64,000 bases of DNA. It comes from Anaerolineae bacterium (lineage in GTDB: Bacteria > Chloroflexota > Anaerolineae > Aggregatilineales > Aggregatilineaceae). The notes beneath the pieces are model-generated. The model did not search any database and had not been told where the DNA came from. It was given only the letters and a program-made list of their open reading frames with translations. This document shows, piece by piece, positions 17,766 through 26,121 of the stretch (within the stretch, counting starts at the first letter, position 1; each line of letters begins with the position of its first letter). Location of the stretch: contig JAOSJP010000034.1 in NCBI GenBank assembly GCA_027494015.1, positions 248,001-312,000 of the forward strand, in the 5' to 3' direction. The position numbers and the translations under genes were made by a program.

Positions 17766-19517
17766 TCATGGCCCCGGAATCCGGTGGGCCTTGAAGACCT
17801 GGCTCGGCTGCTTCAGGGTGGCCATCGGGTAGGTGCCTTCCTCATCCCGCACGAATTCCAGGCGGGCGTCCACAGCGCCCTTGACCTGGAACTCAACGCC
17901 AGCCTCCGCCACGCGGCGTGGCAGCAGCTCCTCTTCGGTCTGCCCGGTGATGACCATGAAGAGTCGGTCTCCTTTGAGGACTACCGCCAGCTCCATGCCC
18001 TCAATAGGCAGCGCGAAGCGGCCCACCAGGGCAGCCAGCGTGCTGGCGCCGACGGCCAGCGGCCTGCGCCTGAACACGACCGGCTCCACCTGCGACTCCA
18101 GCGCCACCGACAGCGTGTCAATCTCACCTTGGACGCTCATGAGGAAGCGCACCGGCACGCGCAGCTCGAAGCGCGCCAGGTCCAGGTTGAAGATGTCGTA
18201 GTGGTAGTGCTCCAGCGGGTACCAGGCCCCAGCGATCCAGGCTTGCAGCCCATCTTCTTCGAGCCGGACGATGAAGTCAGCGTAGCCGTCCGCGGCGTAT
18301 TCGCCGGCATAATCCTGCAGGGAGTGCGTGGGCGGCGCGTCGCGCGCTTGCTCCTGCCCGGCAATCTCGCGATCCAGGTCGGTCGCGGCGAAGAACTCGT
18401 CATAGAGCGCGTGCCAGCGCGGATTCCAGTTGTTGTCGGACAGGCCCAGCAACCGGTCGCTCACTTCGTAGGTCAGCACGTCGCGCAGGGGCCTGCTGTC
18501 CAGATTGGTCAGCACGGCAATGCCGATCTTCTCCTGGGGGACAAAGGCCACCATTGTACTGAAGCCATCAATGTTCCCGCCGTGATGGATGAGGGTGTAG
18601 CCTCGATAGGGCTGGACGAACCACCCCAGGCCATAGGTCGCAATCGTGGTGTTGTGCAGCCGGGCGGTAAAGCCATCCACCGGCATCACCATCTGGGGTT
18701 GGTGCATTTGGGCGAGATTGCCCGGCGAGACGAACTGCTCCCCAGCGAAGCGCCCCTCATTCACATGGACTCTCAGCCAGTTGGCCAGGTCGGTCGCGCA
18801 GGCATGGATCGAGCCTGCTGGTCCCATGATCTGGTCGAGATAGAAGGGCACAGTCTCGAGCTGGTCTTCTTCGCCGGCGGCCCGGCCCCGCTTGATGCGA
18901 TGGGGCGTGGCGAAATCCCCGCGCGTCTGCATGACCTCCGCCGAAAAACAACTGCGCCGCATGGCCAGCGGGTCGAAGAGGCGCTGCTGGGTGAAGTCTT
19001 CCCAGGTGGTGCCGGCCAGCCTACCCGCCAGATAGCCCGCTGTGACGTACATGAGATTCTGGTACTGCCACACCTCGCGGAAGCCGTGACTGAAAGATAG
19101 GTGGGCGAGATTCCTGATCACTTTCTCCCGGTCGTAAGACGTGCCGTACCACGCCAGATCGTGGCGAGGCAGGCCAGAACGGTGGCACAGCAGATCGCGC
19201 ATTGTCATCTTGTCGGAGACATAGCTGTCGCTGAGCTTGAAGTCTGGCAGATAGTCGCGGACGGGCTTGTCCCATTCCAGCAGGCCGTCGTCCACCAACA
19301 GGGCAGCGCCCATGGCGGTGAACGCTTTGGACACAGAGGCGATGGCAAAGAGAGTCTGCGGAGTGATCGGTTCCTGGCTGGTCATGTCGCGCACGCCGTA
19401 GCCCTGCATGTGCAGGACTTCGTCGCCCTTGATGACGGCCAGCGCCAGACCGGGGACACGCCAGGACGCCATCGCTTCTTCGATATAGTCGCCGATTGTG
19501 CTGAGCGCGTTGGTCAT
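17766..19517 (-). CDS. Class C beta-lactamase-fold serine hydrolase
   Basis: 583 residues. The N-terminal about 370 form the penicillin-binding/beta-lactamase fold: SxxK as 'ASVSKAF' (Ser about 62), YxN as 'YQN', and 'HHGG' in the place of KTG. No signal peptide is visible. The C-terminal about 200 residues resemble the beta-barrel extension (DUF3471-like) of many class C relatives. Such enzymes are often D-amino-acid peptidases or esterases rather than antibiotic hydrolases. The M14 peptidase gene is 40 bp upstream on the same strand, and peptide permeases follow, so a role in peptide scavenging is plausible. Confidence 0.88.
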   Translation of the reverse strand: MTNALSTIGDYIEEAMASWRVPGLALAVIKGDEVLHMQGYGVRDMTSQEPITPQTLFAIASVSKAFTAMGAALLVDDGLLEWDKPVRDYLPDFKLSDSYVSDKMTMRDLLCHRSGLPRHDLAWYGTSYDREKVIRNLAHLSFSHGFREVWQYQNLMYVTAGYLAGRLAGTTWEDFTQQRLFDPLAMRRSCFSAEVMQTRGDFATPHRIKRGRAAGEEDQLETVPFYLDQIMGPAGSIHACATDLANWLRVHVNEGRFAGEQFVSPGNLAQMHQPQMVMPVDGFTARLHNTTIATYGLGWFVQPYRGYTLIHHGGNIDGFSTMVAFVPQEKIGIAVLTNLDSRPLRDVLTYEVSDRLLGLSDNNWNPRWHALYDEFFAATDLDREIAGQEQARDAPPTHSLQDYAGEYAADGYADFIVRLEEDGLQAWIAGAWYPLEHYHYDIFNLDLARFELRVPVRFLMSVQGEIDTLSVALESQVEPVVFRRRPLAVGASTLAALVGRFALPIEGMELAVVLKGDRLFMVITGQTEEELLPRRVAEAGVEFQVKGAVDARLEFVRDEEGTYPMATLKQPSQVFKAHRIPGP

Positions 19518-19557
19518 CGTGTGCTCTCCAGAAGAGGGGCGGATAGGGGGCAGCGCC

Positions 19558-20928
19558 TCATGGTCTGCCCTGTGTTTCGGCCAGGTAGCGGGCCGTGGCC
19601 AGCCCGGCGCAGACTTGCACGCCTACAAGACTGCGGATGGGCAGCGCCCGGTAGTGAAGCTCGTGTTCCAGGGCGGCTCCGCGCTCGTCCAGACGGGCGC
19701 GGGCGGCGTCGCGCGCCGTGCGGATGGCTGGGCCGGGGTTGCCGCTCGCCAGCTCAGCGTCCATCATCCGCGCGAACATGCCCAGGACGAGCATCGAGTA
19801 GAAGCGCGATTCCAGCAGGTTGCTGAACACTTCAGCCTGGGTGGCGGGGCGAGCGGTCTCTTCGGCAGTCTGCGCCCACTGCCGGTCGGCCTCGCGCCAC
19901 TGCTTGCCCATGCTCAGGAAGGCCTCTACCGCCCGGCGGATAGGCGTCTCCAGGCGGAGGTCTGCACGGACCGCTTCCAGGTGCGCGACGATCCAGGCGT
20001 CGAACTCGTCGGCAGCCTCCAGCTTTTGCAGGATGATCTCGCGGCGGATGGCGTCGGTGACTGTCAGATCGTTGACGCGCGGATCGTCGAAGTAGGGCAT
20101 CTCCACCACCAGCGTGAACGCATTGTAGCGCCGGGCGTAGCCATCGCTTGATCCGCCGGACTGCATGACGGCTCCTGGATCGGCGACGCCGTTCTCCGCC
20201 AGATGATCGTAGCTCTCTTCGGCGCTCAACATGCGAAAGATGGCGGGGGCGAACACGGTCGCGCTGGTGGTCTCTGGCTCTCCCAGGTGCAGCGGCAGGC
20301 CATACCAGCCCGGAATCTCGTGGAAGAGATCGTAGAGCGGGGCGCATTCGCGCGAGACGTAGTAGTACACGCCGCCGAAACCGGCGTTGTGCAGCGAGAA
20401 GAGAAGCTGCGGCTGTACCTCGTCAATGACGCGCATCAGCGTCTCGGTCTCTGGCAGCGGGCTGTCAAAGTGGAGCGTCTTGTACTCGATGGGGAACGTC
20501 CATTCGACCTGATCAAAGGGCGCGGGGCGGAAGAAGTGACGGGCGTAGTTGGTCACTGTGAAGGGGCCTTTGAACCAACCTTCGTTGAGGCGCATGCCGT
20601 CAGCATCAATCGCCTTGATGAAATGCCAGGTATAGCCAAGCTCCTGGCGCAGCGCCTCGTCCTCGCACAGGCGGCGCGTCAGGTACTCAATGGTCATCGT
20701 GCCAATCGGCTCGTTGGGGTGGGGTGCGCCGAAGACGAATGCCTGCCGGGGGCCGCCGGCGATTGTCAGCAGCTCGAGGGGGTCGCCCCTGCGGGTCTGC
20801 CCAATGACCCGCAGGGTGGTCAGTTCAGGAAACTCTTGTACAAGTCGGTGCGTGGAAGCGCTAAGCTCATCAACGGTCAGAAAGGTTTCATAGTCTGGGA
20901 TATCTGCGGCGATCTGTCGGAGATCCAC
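19558..20928 (-). CDS. M14-family zinc carboxypeptidase-like protein
   Basis: 456 residues. Zinc-binding HxxE appears as 'APHPNEPIGTM' (about residue 74); the third zinc His is probably in 'LFSLHNAGFGG', and the catalytic Glu in 'LVVEMPYF'. The chain is longer than simple M14 enzymes, with a helical C-terminal region. No export signal is visible, so it is likely cytoplasmic. The GTG start has GGAGGA before it. It is the first gene of a probable operon with the serine hydrolase and peptide permeases, which together look like peptide uptake and breakdown. Confidence 0.82.
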   Translation of the reverse strand: MDLRQIAADIPDYETFLTVDELSASTHRLVQEFPELTTLRVIGQTRRGDPLELLTIAGGPRQAFVFGAPHPNEPIGTMTIEYLTRRLCEDEALRQELGYTWHFIKAIDADGMRLNEGWFKGPFTVTNYARHFFRPAPFDQVEWTFPIEYKTLHFDSPLPETETLMRVIDEVQPQLLFSLHNAGFGGVYYYVSRECAPLYDLFHEIPGWYGLPLHLGEPETTSATVFAPAIFRMLSAEESYDHLAENGVADPGAVMQSGGSSDGYARRYNAFTLVVEMPYFDDPRVNDLTVTDAIRREIILQKLEAADEFDAWIVAHLEAVRADLRLETPIRRAVEAFLSMGKQWREADRQWAQTAEETARPATQAEVFSNLLESRFYSMLVLGMFARMMDAELASGNPGPAIRTARDAARARLDERGAALEHELHYRALPIRSLVGVQVCAGLATARYLAETQGRP

Positions 20929-21010
20929 GGTGGTGTCCTCCAGCGAGGAAGAGAGATAATGAGTTAATCATATCCAAAAGGGGGGCGCAATGCTCAAAGA
21001 CCATGCCTAC

Positions 21011-21200
21011 GGGTGCGCGCAAAGGTTGTCAGTGACTTGCTGGACGCAGGCCATTGACCCTCACCCCCCAGCCTCGCTGCGTTCGGCCCCGGAATAGACT
21101 TCGGAAGTCTGGTGTCTGAGCGCGTCAGCGCCGAGCAGGGGTGAGGTAAAGCAGGGCGCAGCAGAGCAGCGCCCCTACCTGACAAACTTTGCTCACACCC
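21011..21200 (+). repeat. MITE-like element, copy 2 (hybrid centre)
   Basis: Starts GGGTGCGCGCAAAGG and ends CTTTGCTCACACCC. The central CCCCCTCTCC hairpin is replaced by a single arm of the AGACTTCGGAAGTCT palindrome (about 21098-21112). The remaining gap 20929-21419 holds nothing else coding that I can support. Confidence 0.8.
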
Positions 21201-21231
21201 CTGAGGCGAGAGGCTCTTCGAACCTGGTTCC

Positions 21232-21343
21232 GGGTTGTTGGTTGTTGGTGATTAGCTTTGAGTCACTGACATGGGGGGCTGGCACCCTTGCTGCGGGCGC
21301 GCTCTATCAGGAACTAACAACCAACCACCAACAACCAGCAACC
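21232..21343. repeat. TTGTTGG/CCAACAA inverted repeat
   Basis: A GGGTTGTTGGTTGTTGG run at about 21232-21250 and its complement in CCAACCACCAACAACC at about 21320-21340 flank a short GC-rich segment. The same motif pair flanks the short element at 44.8-45.06 kb. Confidence 0.6.
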
Positions 21344-21419
21344 TTTTGCTGCGCGCGCTGCTGTTCGCTATGCTCCTCACCGCACCGCGACGCGCATCGC
21401 CACCGGCTGCCACACGACC

Positions 21420-23003
21420 ATGCTGACCCAGCCCGACGCCCCCCAGAGACCGGCTACGCCTGCGCTGCAGAAGACGCGGTCGGCGCGCGCCCTGCAACGC
21501 GCAGGCGAGGCATTGCCGGGCGCGCTGGCCTGGCTGGTCGTGCCCGGCGCGCTGTTGGCCGCCTGGCGCGCGCGCGAGGCGCTGCTCTGGATCACCGCAC
21601 TGCTGGCTGTCTACGTTGCCGCGCGTTTCGTGCTGGCGGTGCTGGCCCAGGCGCGCGGGCTGCGCCTCATCCATCAGTGGGAAGGCGCTGATTGGCGCGC
21701 AGAATACGTGCGGCGGGCCGGGTCGGGCAGCCTGCCGCGCGAAGAAGTGCATCACCTGGTGCTGCTGCCCAGCGTGAACGAGAGCGAGACCCTGCTGCGC
21801 CGCGCCCTCGACCGGTTGGCCGCCTGGAGCGACGCCCGGCAGTCCATGAGCGTGGTGCTGGCCGTCGAAGCGGCAGCGCCTGGCGCGCCGGCTCGTGCCT
21901 GCCGCCTGCGCAGCGCCTACGCTGATCGCTTCCGGCGCGTGCTGGTGGCGGTTCACCCCGCCGATCTCCCCGGCGAGATTGCGGGCAAATCGGCCAACCT
22001 CGCCTGGGCGCTGAGCCATGCCCGGCACGCTGTGTTGAGCGAGGCTGGGGGGGAAACCAAGCCAGGGCGCAACAAAACAGCGACCGGTTTCTCGCCCGAC
22101 CGGACCATCGTCACCGTGATGGACGCCGACACGCTGTGGCATCCGGCGTACTTCGACTGCCTGACGACACTCTTCGCCACCGACCCGGCGCGCTACGAGA
22201 CTTACTGGCAGGCGCCGATCCGCTATCACGGCAACGTCTGGGCGGCGCACCCGCTGATGCGCCCGCTGCACGCGCAGGCGTCCGCCTGGGAGTTGGCGTA
22301 TCTGGCCGCGCCCTGGTGGATGGCCCTGCCCATGTCGTCGTATTCGCTCAGCCTGCGCTTGCTGGACGAAGCGGGCGGCTGGGACGCCGACGTGATCGCC
22401 GACGAGTGGCACATGGCCATCAAGTCTTTCTTCGCCCGGCGCGGGCAGCAGCGGCTCCAACCGGTCTTCCTGCCCTTCCTGGCCCACGCAACGACCGGGC
22501 GTACCGTCCGGGCGACACTGACCGCCCGTTACCGCCAGACACTACGCCATGCCTGGGGGGCCAAAGAGATCGGCTACGCCCTGACCTGCGCCCGGCAAAG
22601 CCCCGCGACGCCGCGCCGCGCCGCGCTGCGCCTGGCGGGGCGCGCCGCCCACGACAACTTGCTCGCCGGGGCGGGCGCACTGCTGCTGGTCGCCGGGACG
22701 CAGCTTCCGTTGCTGGTCGCGCCGGGCTGGACGCGGGCGCACCTGTTCAGCGCCCCGTTTGTGATCATCAACCTGGCGCTGCTGATCGCAGCAGGAGTAT
22801 CGGTGCTGCTGTGGGCATGGGACGTGCGCCTGCGCCCGCCGCGTTCCACTCCCTGGACGGCGCGCGCGCGGCTGGCCGAAGGGATCGCCCTGCTCCTGCT
22901 GCCGACTCTGACCGCCCTGTGTGTGACGCTGCCCGTTCTGCACGCCCAGACGCGGCTGCTGCTGGGGCGCGCGCTGCGCTTCACCGTCACGGCGAAAGAA
23001 TGA
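21420..23003 (+). CDS. Membrane glycosyltransferase, GT2-like
   Basis: 527 residues. Helices at about 30-80 precede a GT-A domain: 'HLVLLPSVNESETLLRRALDRL' (nucleotide-sugar binding), a DxD-like 'VTVMDADTLWHPAYF' (about 235), and 'ADEWHMAIKSFFARRGQQ' in the position of the catalytic/acceptor (ED..QxxRW-like) region. Three to four helices form the C-terminus. The layout fits a processive or lipid-linked transferase at the inner membrane, substrate unknown. There is no clear ribosome-binding site before the ATG, so the start is less sure. Confidence 0.8.
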   Translation: MLTQPDAPQRPATPALQKTRSARALQRAGEALPGALAWLVVPGALLAAWRAREALLWITALLAVYVAARFVLAVLAQARGLRLIHQWEGADWRAEYVRRAGSGSLPREEVHHLVLLPSVNESETLLRRALDRLAAWSDARQSMSVVLAVEAAAPGAPARACRLRSAYADRFRRVLVAVHPADLPGEIAGKSANLAWALSHARHAVLSEAGGETKPGRNKTATGFSPDRTIVTVMDADTLWHPAYFDCLTTLFATDPARYETYWQAPIRYHGNVWAAHPLMRPLHAQASAWELAYLAAPWWMALPMSSYSLSLRLLDEAGGWDADVIADEWHMAIKSFFARRGQQRLQPVFLPFLAHATTGRTVRATLTARYRQTLRHAWGAKEIGYALTCARQSPATPRRAALRLAGRAAHDNLLAGAGALLLVAGTQLPLLVAPGWTRAHLFSAPFVIINLALLIAAGVSVLLWAWDVRLRPPRSTPWTARARLAEGIALLLLPTLTALCVTLPVLHAQTRLLLGRALRFTVTAKE

Positions 23004-23468
23004 TCTCCGCCGGGCCGCCCAGCGCCGCCCACGCCGCCGCCATCCCGCCGGCGGGCAGCGCCAGCAGGTGCGCGTCGCAGGAGCAGTCGGACGCGCCGAA
23101 CCCGGCGCTGGGCACGGTCACGCCCGGCAGCGCGCGCAGCGCCCCCGCCCAAAGACATTCCCGCCGCTCAGCAGACTCGACATACCAGACTCGCACAATC
23201 GGCACCAGCGCCGCCAGCGCGTCAATGTGCCAGTGCAGCTTCTTGTCCGCGCGCAGGTGACGGCTCACCCGCCCGCGCAGCCCGCCGGGGCCGCGCGCGC
23301 TGCCTGCGTAGACGAACAGGCCAGGAGACAACGCTGCGGGGCCAGGCGTCCGGCGACCAGCACCAGCGGGCGGTCAAGGCGCAGGATGAGCGCGTAGGTG
23401 CCGGGCAGGGCGGGCAGCAGACGGCGGTCAAACTGGAATGGGTCGGGCACAGCCTCCTCCAAAAACAT
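22987..23468 (-). pseudogene. DUF123 (GIY-YIG-like) protein gene with a single-base frameshift
   Basis: Frame one (from 23468) gives 'PGTYALILRLDRPLVLVAGRLAP'; frame two (to 22987) gives 'LSPGLFVYAGSARGPGGLRGRVSRHLRADKKLHWHIDAL', together one DUF123 protein of about 160 residues. Adding one C to the CCCC run (GGGG at 23338-23341 on the plus strand) joins them as 'GRLAPAALSPGLFVYAGSA'. The family resembles GIY-YIG nucleases and is of uncertain function. The rest of the gene looks intact, so sequence error is as likely as decay. The 3' end overlaps the end of the glycosyltransferase gene by 17 bp. Confidence 0.8.
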
Positions 23469-23520
23469 TACACTACCGTAACTCAGAAATGCCGCTTTGT
23501 CTCGTGGCGCTTGTGTGCCC

Positions 23521-23560
23521 TGCTTTATCTCACCCCTAGCCTCGCTGCGCCTCTACCCGG
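23521..23560 (+). repeat. Remnant of the MITE-like element
   Basis: A short piece matching the left arm (CTCACCCCTAGCCTCGCTGCG) lies in the gap 23469-23726; nothing else is seen in that gap. Confidence 0.5.
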
Positions 23561-23726
23561 CAGGACCGCCCACACCCGCGTTTGGACGCTTCTCGCACGT
23601 GCTGCTAGAATACCGTGCGGGCGCAGCACCGTCTGTGGCATCGAGCCACTCAGAGCAGGTACCCGTTTTGTTGCCGAAATAGCGAAATAGTGTTCTGTTA
23701 TCTCACGCATGAGGAGCAAGCCCGTC

Positions 23727-24503
23727 ATGGAGTACCAGCATATTCTTGTCGAGCGGCCCGCCGACGGCGTTGGCCTCGTCCGGCTGAACGAGCCGCGCGC
23801 CTTCAACGTCCTGACCGGCCCGCTGATGGACGAGCTGATGAGCGCGCTCGCTGAACTCGACCGCGACGAGTCCGTGCGCTGCCTGGTGATCACCGGCACG
23901 GCGAAGGTCTTCGCCGCCGGCGCGGACATCCACGAGATGGCCCAGGCCACGCCCGTTGAGATGATGGAGAAGGCGTTCATTGCGCGCTGGGAGCGGCTGC
24001 GCGCGCTGCGCAAGCCGGTCATCGCTGCCGTGAGCGGTTATGCGCTCGGCGGGGGCTGCGAGCTGGCCCTGGCCTGCGACATGATTGTGGCGTCGGAGAC
24101 AGCCGTCTTCGGCCAGCCGGAGATCAACCTGGGCGTGATGCCGGGCGCGGGCGGGACGCAACGCCTCACCCGCGCGGTTGGCAAGGCGCTGGCTATGGAA
24201 ATGTGCCTCAACGATCGCCGCCTGACCGCTGCCGAAGCCGAGCGTTTCGGCCTGGTCAACCGCGTCGCGCCCGTCGAGACGTATCTGGAGGAGGCCATTG
24301 CTCTGGCCGCACAGATTGCCGCACGCGCGCCGGTGGCCATCCGCCTGGTCAAGGATGCCGTGAACATGGCCCTGGAGACGCCGCTCTCTGGCGGGCTGGC
24401 CTACGAGCGCAACCTGTTCTACGCGCTGTTCGCCACCCGCGACCAGAAGGAAGGCATGGCCGCTTTTCTGGAGAAGCGCGCGCCCACCTGGTCGGGCGAG
24501 TGA
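23727..24503 (+). CDS. Enoyl-CoA hydratase/isomerase family protein
   Basis: 258 residues of the crotonase fold. Oxyanion-hole segments are 'AAGADIHEM' and 'GYALGGGCELALACDM'. Both hydratase glutamates are present, in 'GQPEINLGVMPGAGGTQRL' and in 'GKALAMEMCL', so it should hydrate trans-2-enoyl-CoA in beta-oxidation. I chose the ATG at 23727 (GAGGAGC ten bases upstream) over 23709. It stands apart from other fatty-acid degradation genes. Confidence 0.92.
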   Translation: MEYQHILVERPADGVGLVRLNEPRAFNVLTGPLMDELMSALAELDRDESVRCLVITGTAKVFAAGADIHEMAQATPVEMMEKAFIARWERLRALRKPVIAAVSGYALGGGCELALACDMIVASETAVFGQPEINLGVMPGAGGTQRLTRAVGKALAMEMCLNDRRLTAAEAERFGLVNRVAPVETYLEEAIALAAQIAARAPVAIRLVKDAVNMALETPLSGGLAYERNLFYALFATRDQKEGMAAFLEKRAPTWSGE

Positions 24504-24530
24504 GCGCCCGGCGGCGCGAGACTTCGACCG

Positions 24531-25226
24531 ATGGGCGCGCTTCCGCACGATGAAGGCGGCGGGCCGGGCGAGCCTGGGAGCGCCCCGGAGACGGTCACCT
24601 TCCTGGCGACGGCTCACCTGTCCGGGGAGTTGGGGCTGCTCCCCCGCCTGTTCACGCTCATTCACCGGGAGCGGCGCTCGGCTCAGGGGCCGGTCGTCCT
24701 GCTCGACCTGGGCGATACCTGCGCCGTGCAGTCCTGGGCTTGCCGGGCGACGCTGGGGCGCGCGCCCTTCCTGGTGCTGGACAGCATGGGCTACGATGGC
24801 GCAGTGATTGGCGGCCCGGAACAAGCGCCGATCCCGCCATCGTCGCTGCGCCTGCTGGCCGGGCAGATGATCATGCCGGTGATCATCTGGAACCGGCCCC
24901 GGACGCTGACCAGGCGCGGCGTGACCTTCACCGTCGCCCCTGGGGATGCGGTTGCCCCGCCAGTCCTGCCGGCGCTGCTGATTGACCGTTCGACTGCGGC
25001 GCTGCCGCTGCCGGGCAGCAGCCCGCCCATCCTGGGCGACGTGGCCCAGGGGTGCCTGCTGCGCGTGGACGTGGCCTGGCCCGCCTGGACGGTGCGCGAG
25101 ACGCGGCTGCTCGCCCTGAGCGACGAGACGCCGCCTGATCCAACGATCGCTGCCATTGTGACCCTGGTCGAAGACGAAGCGCGGCAGTTGGCCCAGCCAC
25201 AAGGGGGAAGTGATGATACAGAGTGA
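24531..25226 (+). CDS. Unknown protein, possibly a degenerate metallophosphatase-like domain
   Basis: 231 residues, not recognised with confidence. The start 'VTFLATAHLSGELGLLPRLFTLIHRER' and 'VVLLDLGDTCAV' recall the first strands of UshA/5'-nucleotidase metallophosphatases, but the DxH and the GNH metal motifs are missing, so activity is doubtful. No signal peptide or membrane helix. Its last 14 bases overlap the Nif3-like gene, so the two are translated together, 28 bp after the hydratase gene. Orthology search would decide whether it is a conserved Nif3 partner. Confidence 0.6.
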   Translation: MGALPHDEGGGPGEPGSAPETVTFLATAHLSGELGLLPRLFTLIHRERRSAQGPVVLLDLGDTCAVQSWACRATLGRAPFLVLDSMGYDGAVIGGPEQAPIPPSSLRLLAGQMIMPVIIWNRPRTLTRRGVTFTVAPGDAVAPPVLPALLIDRSTAALPLPGSSPPILGDVAQGCLLRVDVAWPAWTVRETRLLALSDETPPDPTIAAIVTLVEDEARQLAQPQGGSDDTE

Positions 25227-26115
25227 GCTAGTGCACAGGCTGGACGAGTTCTTCAGCGTCCGCGCCTACGACGAAAGCGCCCTCTGGTCGGAGATTCTCA
25301 CACCGGGTGAGCGAGCCGTCTACCAGCGCGAAGCCCGGCCCGACTTTCTGGAGGGTGGCTGGAACGGCCTGCTGCTGGACTCAACGCCCGAAATTGACCG
25401 GGTGTACCTGATCGTCTTCCCAGACCAGGCCGTGCTCGACACAATCCTGGCCCTGGAAGTCGAGCGCGAAGCGCCGGGCGCGCTGATCTTCGCCCACCAC
25501 CCGGCGGACTTCGAGGAGTGCGGGCGCGGCTTCATCGGCATCCGCGAGGGCCAGATCGAAGACCTGCGCGAGCACCACATCAGTTACTACTGCTGCCACG
25601 CCCCGCTCGACTGCCACCCAGAGATGAGCACGGTTGTCGCGCTGGCGAAGGCGCTCAAGCTGCGCGAGTGGGCGCCCTTTTCGCCGCACTTCACCGGCAG
25701 CGAGGGTGTGCACGGGCGCGTGCCGGACACCAGTTTCGGAGAATTCGCCGAGCGCCTGGCTGAAGTCACCGAGCTGCCCCACATCCGCTACAACCAGATT
25801 CGCTTCAACGGTCAGCCGGTCGAGCACATCGCCATCGTGCCCGGCGGCGGCGACAACCCGGCGCATCTGCAGGAAGCGCGCGACCTGGGCTGCGACACCT
25901 ATGTGACCGGGCAGTGGTGGCTGCAAGGGGATTACGAGTATGCGGCGCGGCAGCGCGAGGCCATGCGCGCCCTGGTGCCCACGCTGCCCATGAACCTGAT
26001 CGGCACCTCGCACTACGCCAGCGAGATGGTCGTCCTGCGCGATCAGATGCCCGCCTGGTTCCGCAACGCCGGCATCGAGGCGCGCTTCATCAAGCAGCCC
26101 GATCCCTGGCGCTGA
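25213..26115 (+). CDS. Nif3/DUF34-like dinuclear metal protein
   Basis: 300 residues. 'ALIFAHHPADFEE' and 'CCHAPLDCHPEMSTVVALAKAL' carry the paired metal ligands of the NIF3/YbgI family, and 'VPGGGDNPAHLQEARDLGCDTYVTGQ' with 'GTSHYASE' form the C-terminal half-site. Family members bind two metal ions; the reaction is unsettled. GGGGGAAG precedes the ATG at 25213. The protein is more divergent and somewhat longer than the typical 250-residue form. Confidence 0.82.
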   Translation: MIQSELVHRLDEFFSVRAYDESALWSEILTPGERAVYQREARPDFLEGGWNGLLLDSTPEIDRVYLIVFPDQAVLDTILALEVEREAPGALIFAHHPADFEECGRGFIGIREGQIEDLREHHISYYCCHAPLDCHPEMSTVVALAKALKLREWAPFSPHFTGSEGVHGRVPDTSFGEFAERLAEVTELPHIRYNQIRFNGQPVEHIAIVPGGGDNPAHLQEARDLGCDTYVTGQWWLQGDYEYAARQREAMRALVPTLPMNLIGTSHYASEMVVLRDQMPAWFRNAGIEARFIKQPDPWR

Positions 26116-26121
26116 TGCGCA

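Noticed and set aside
17766..19517. True antibiotic-resistance beta-lactamase
   Set aside because: The fold and SxxK site fit, but there is no signal peptide, the KTG triad position reads HHGG, and the neighbours are peptide-handling genes.
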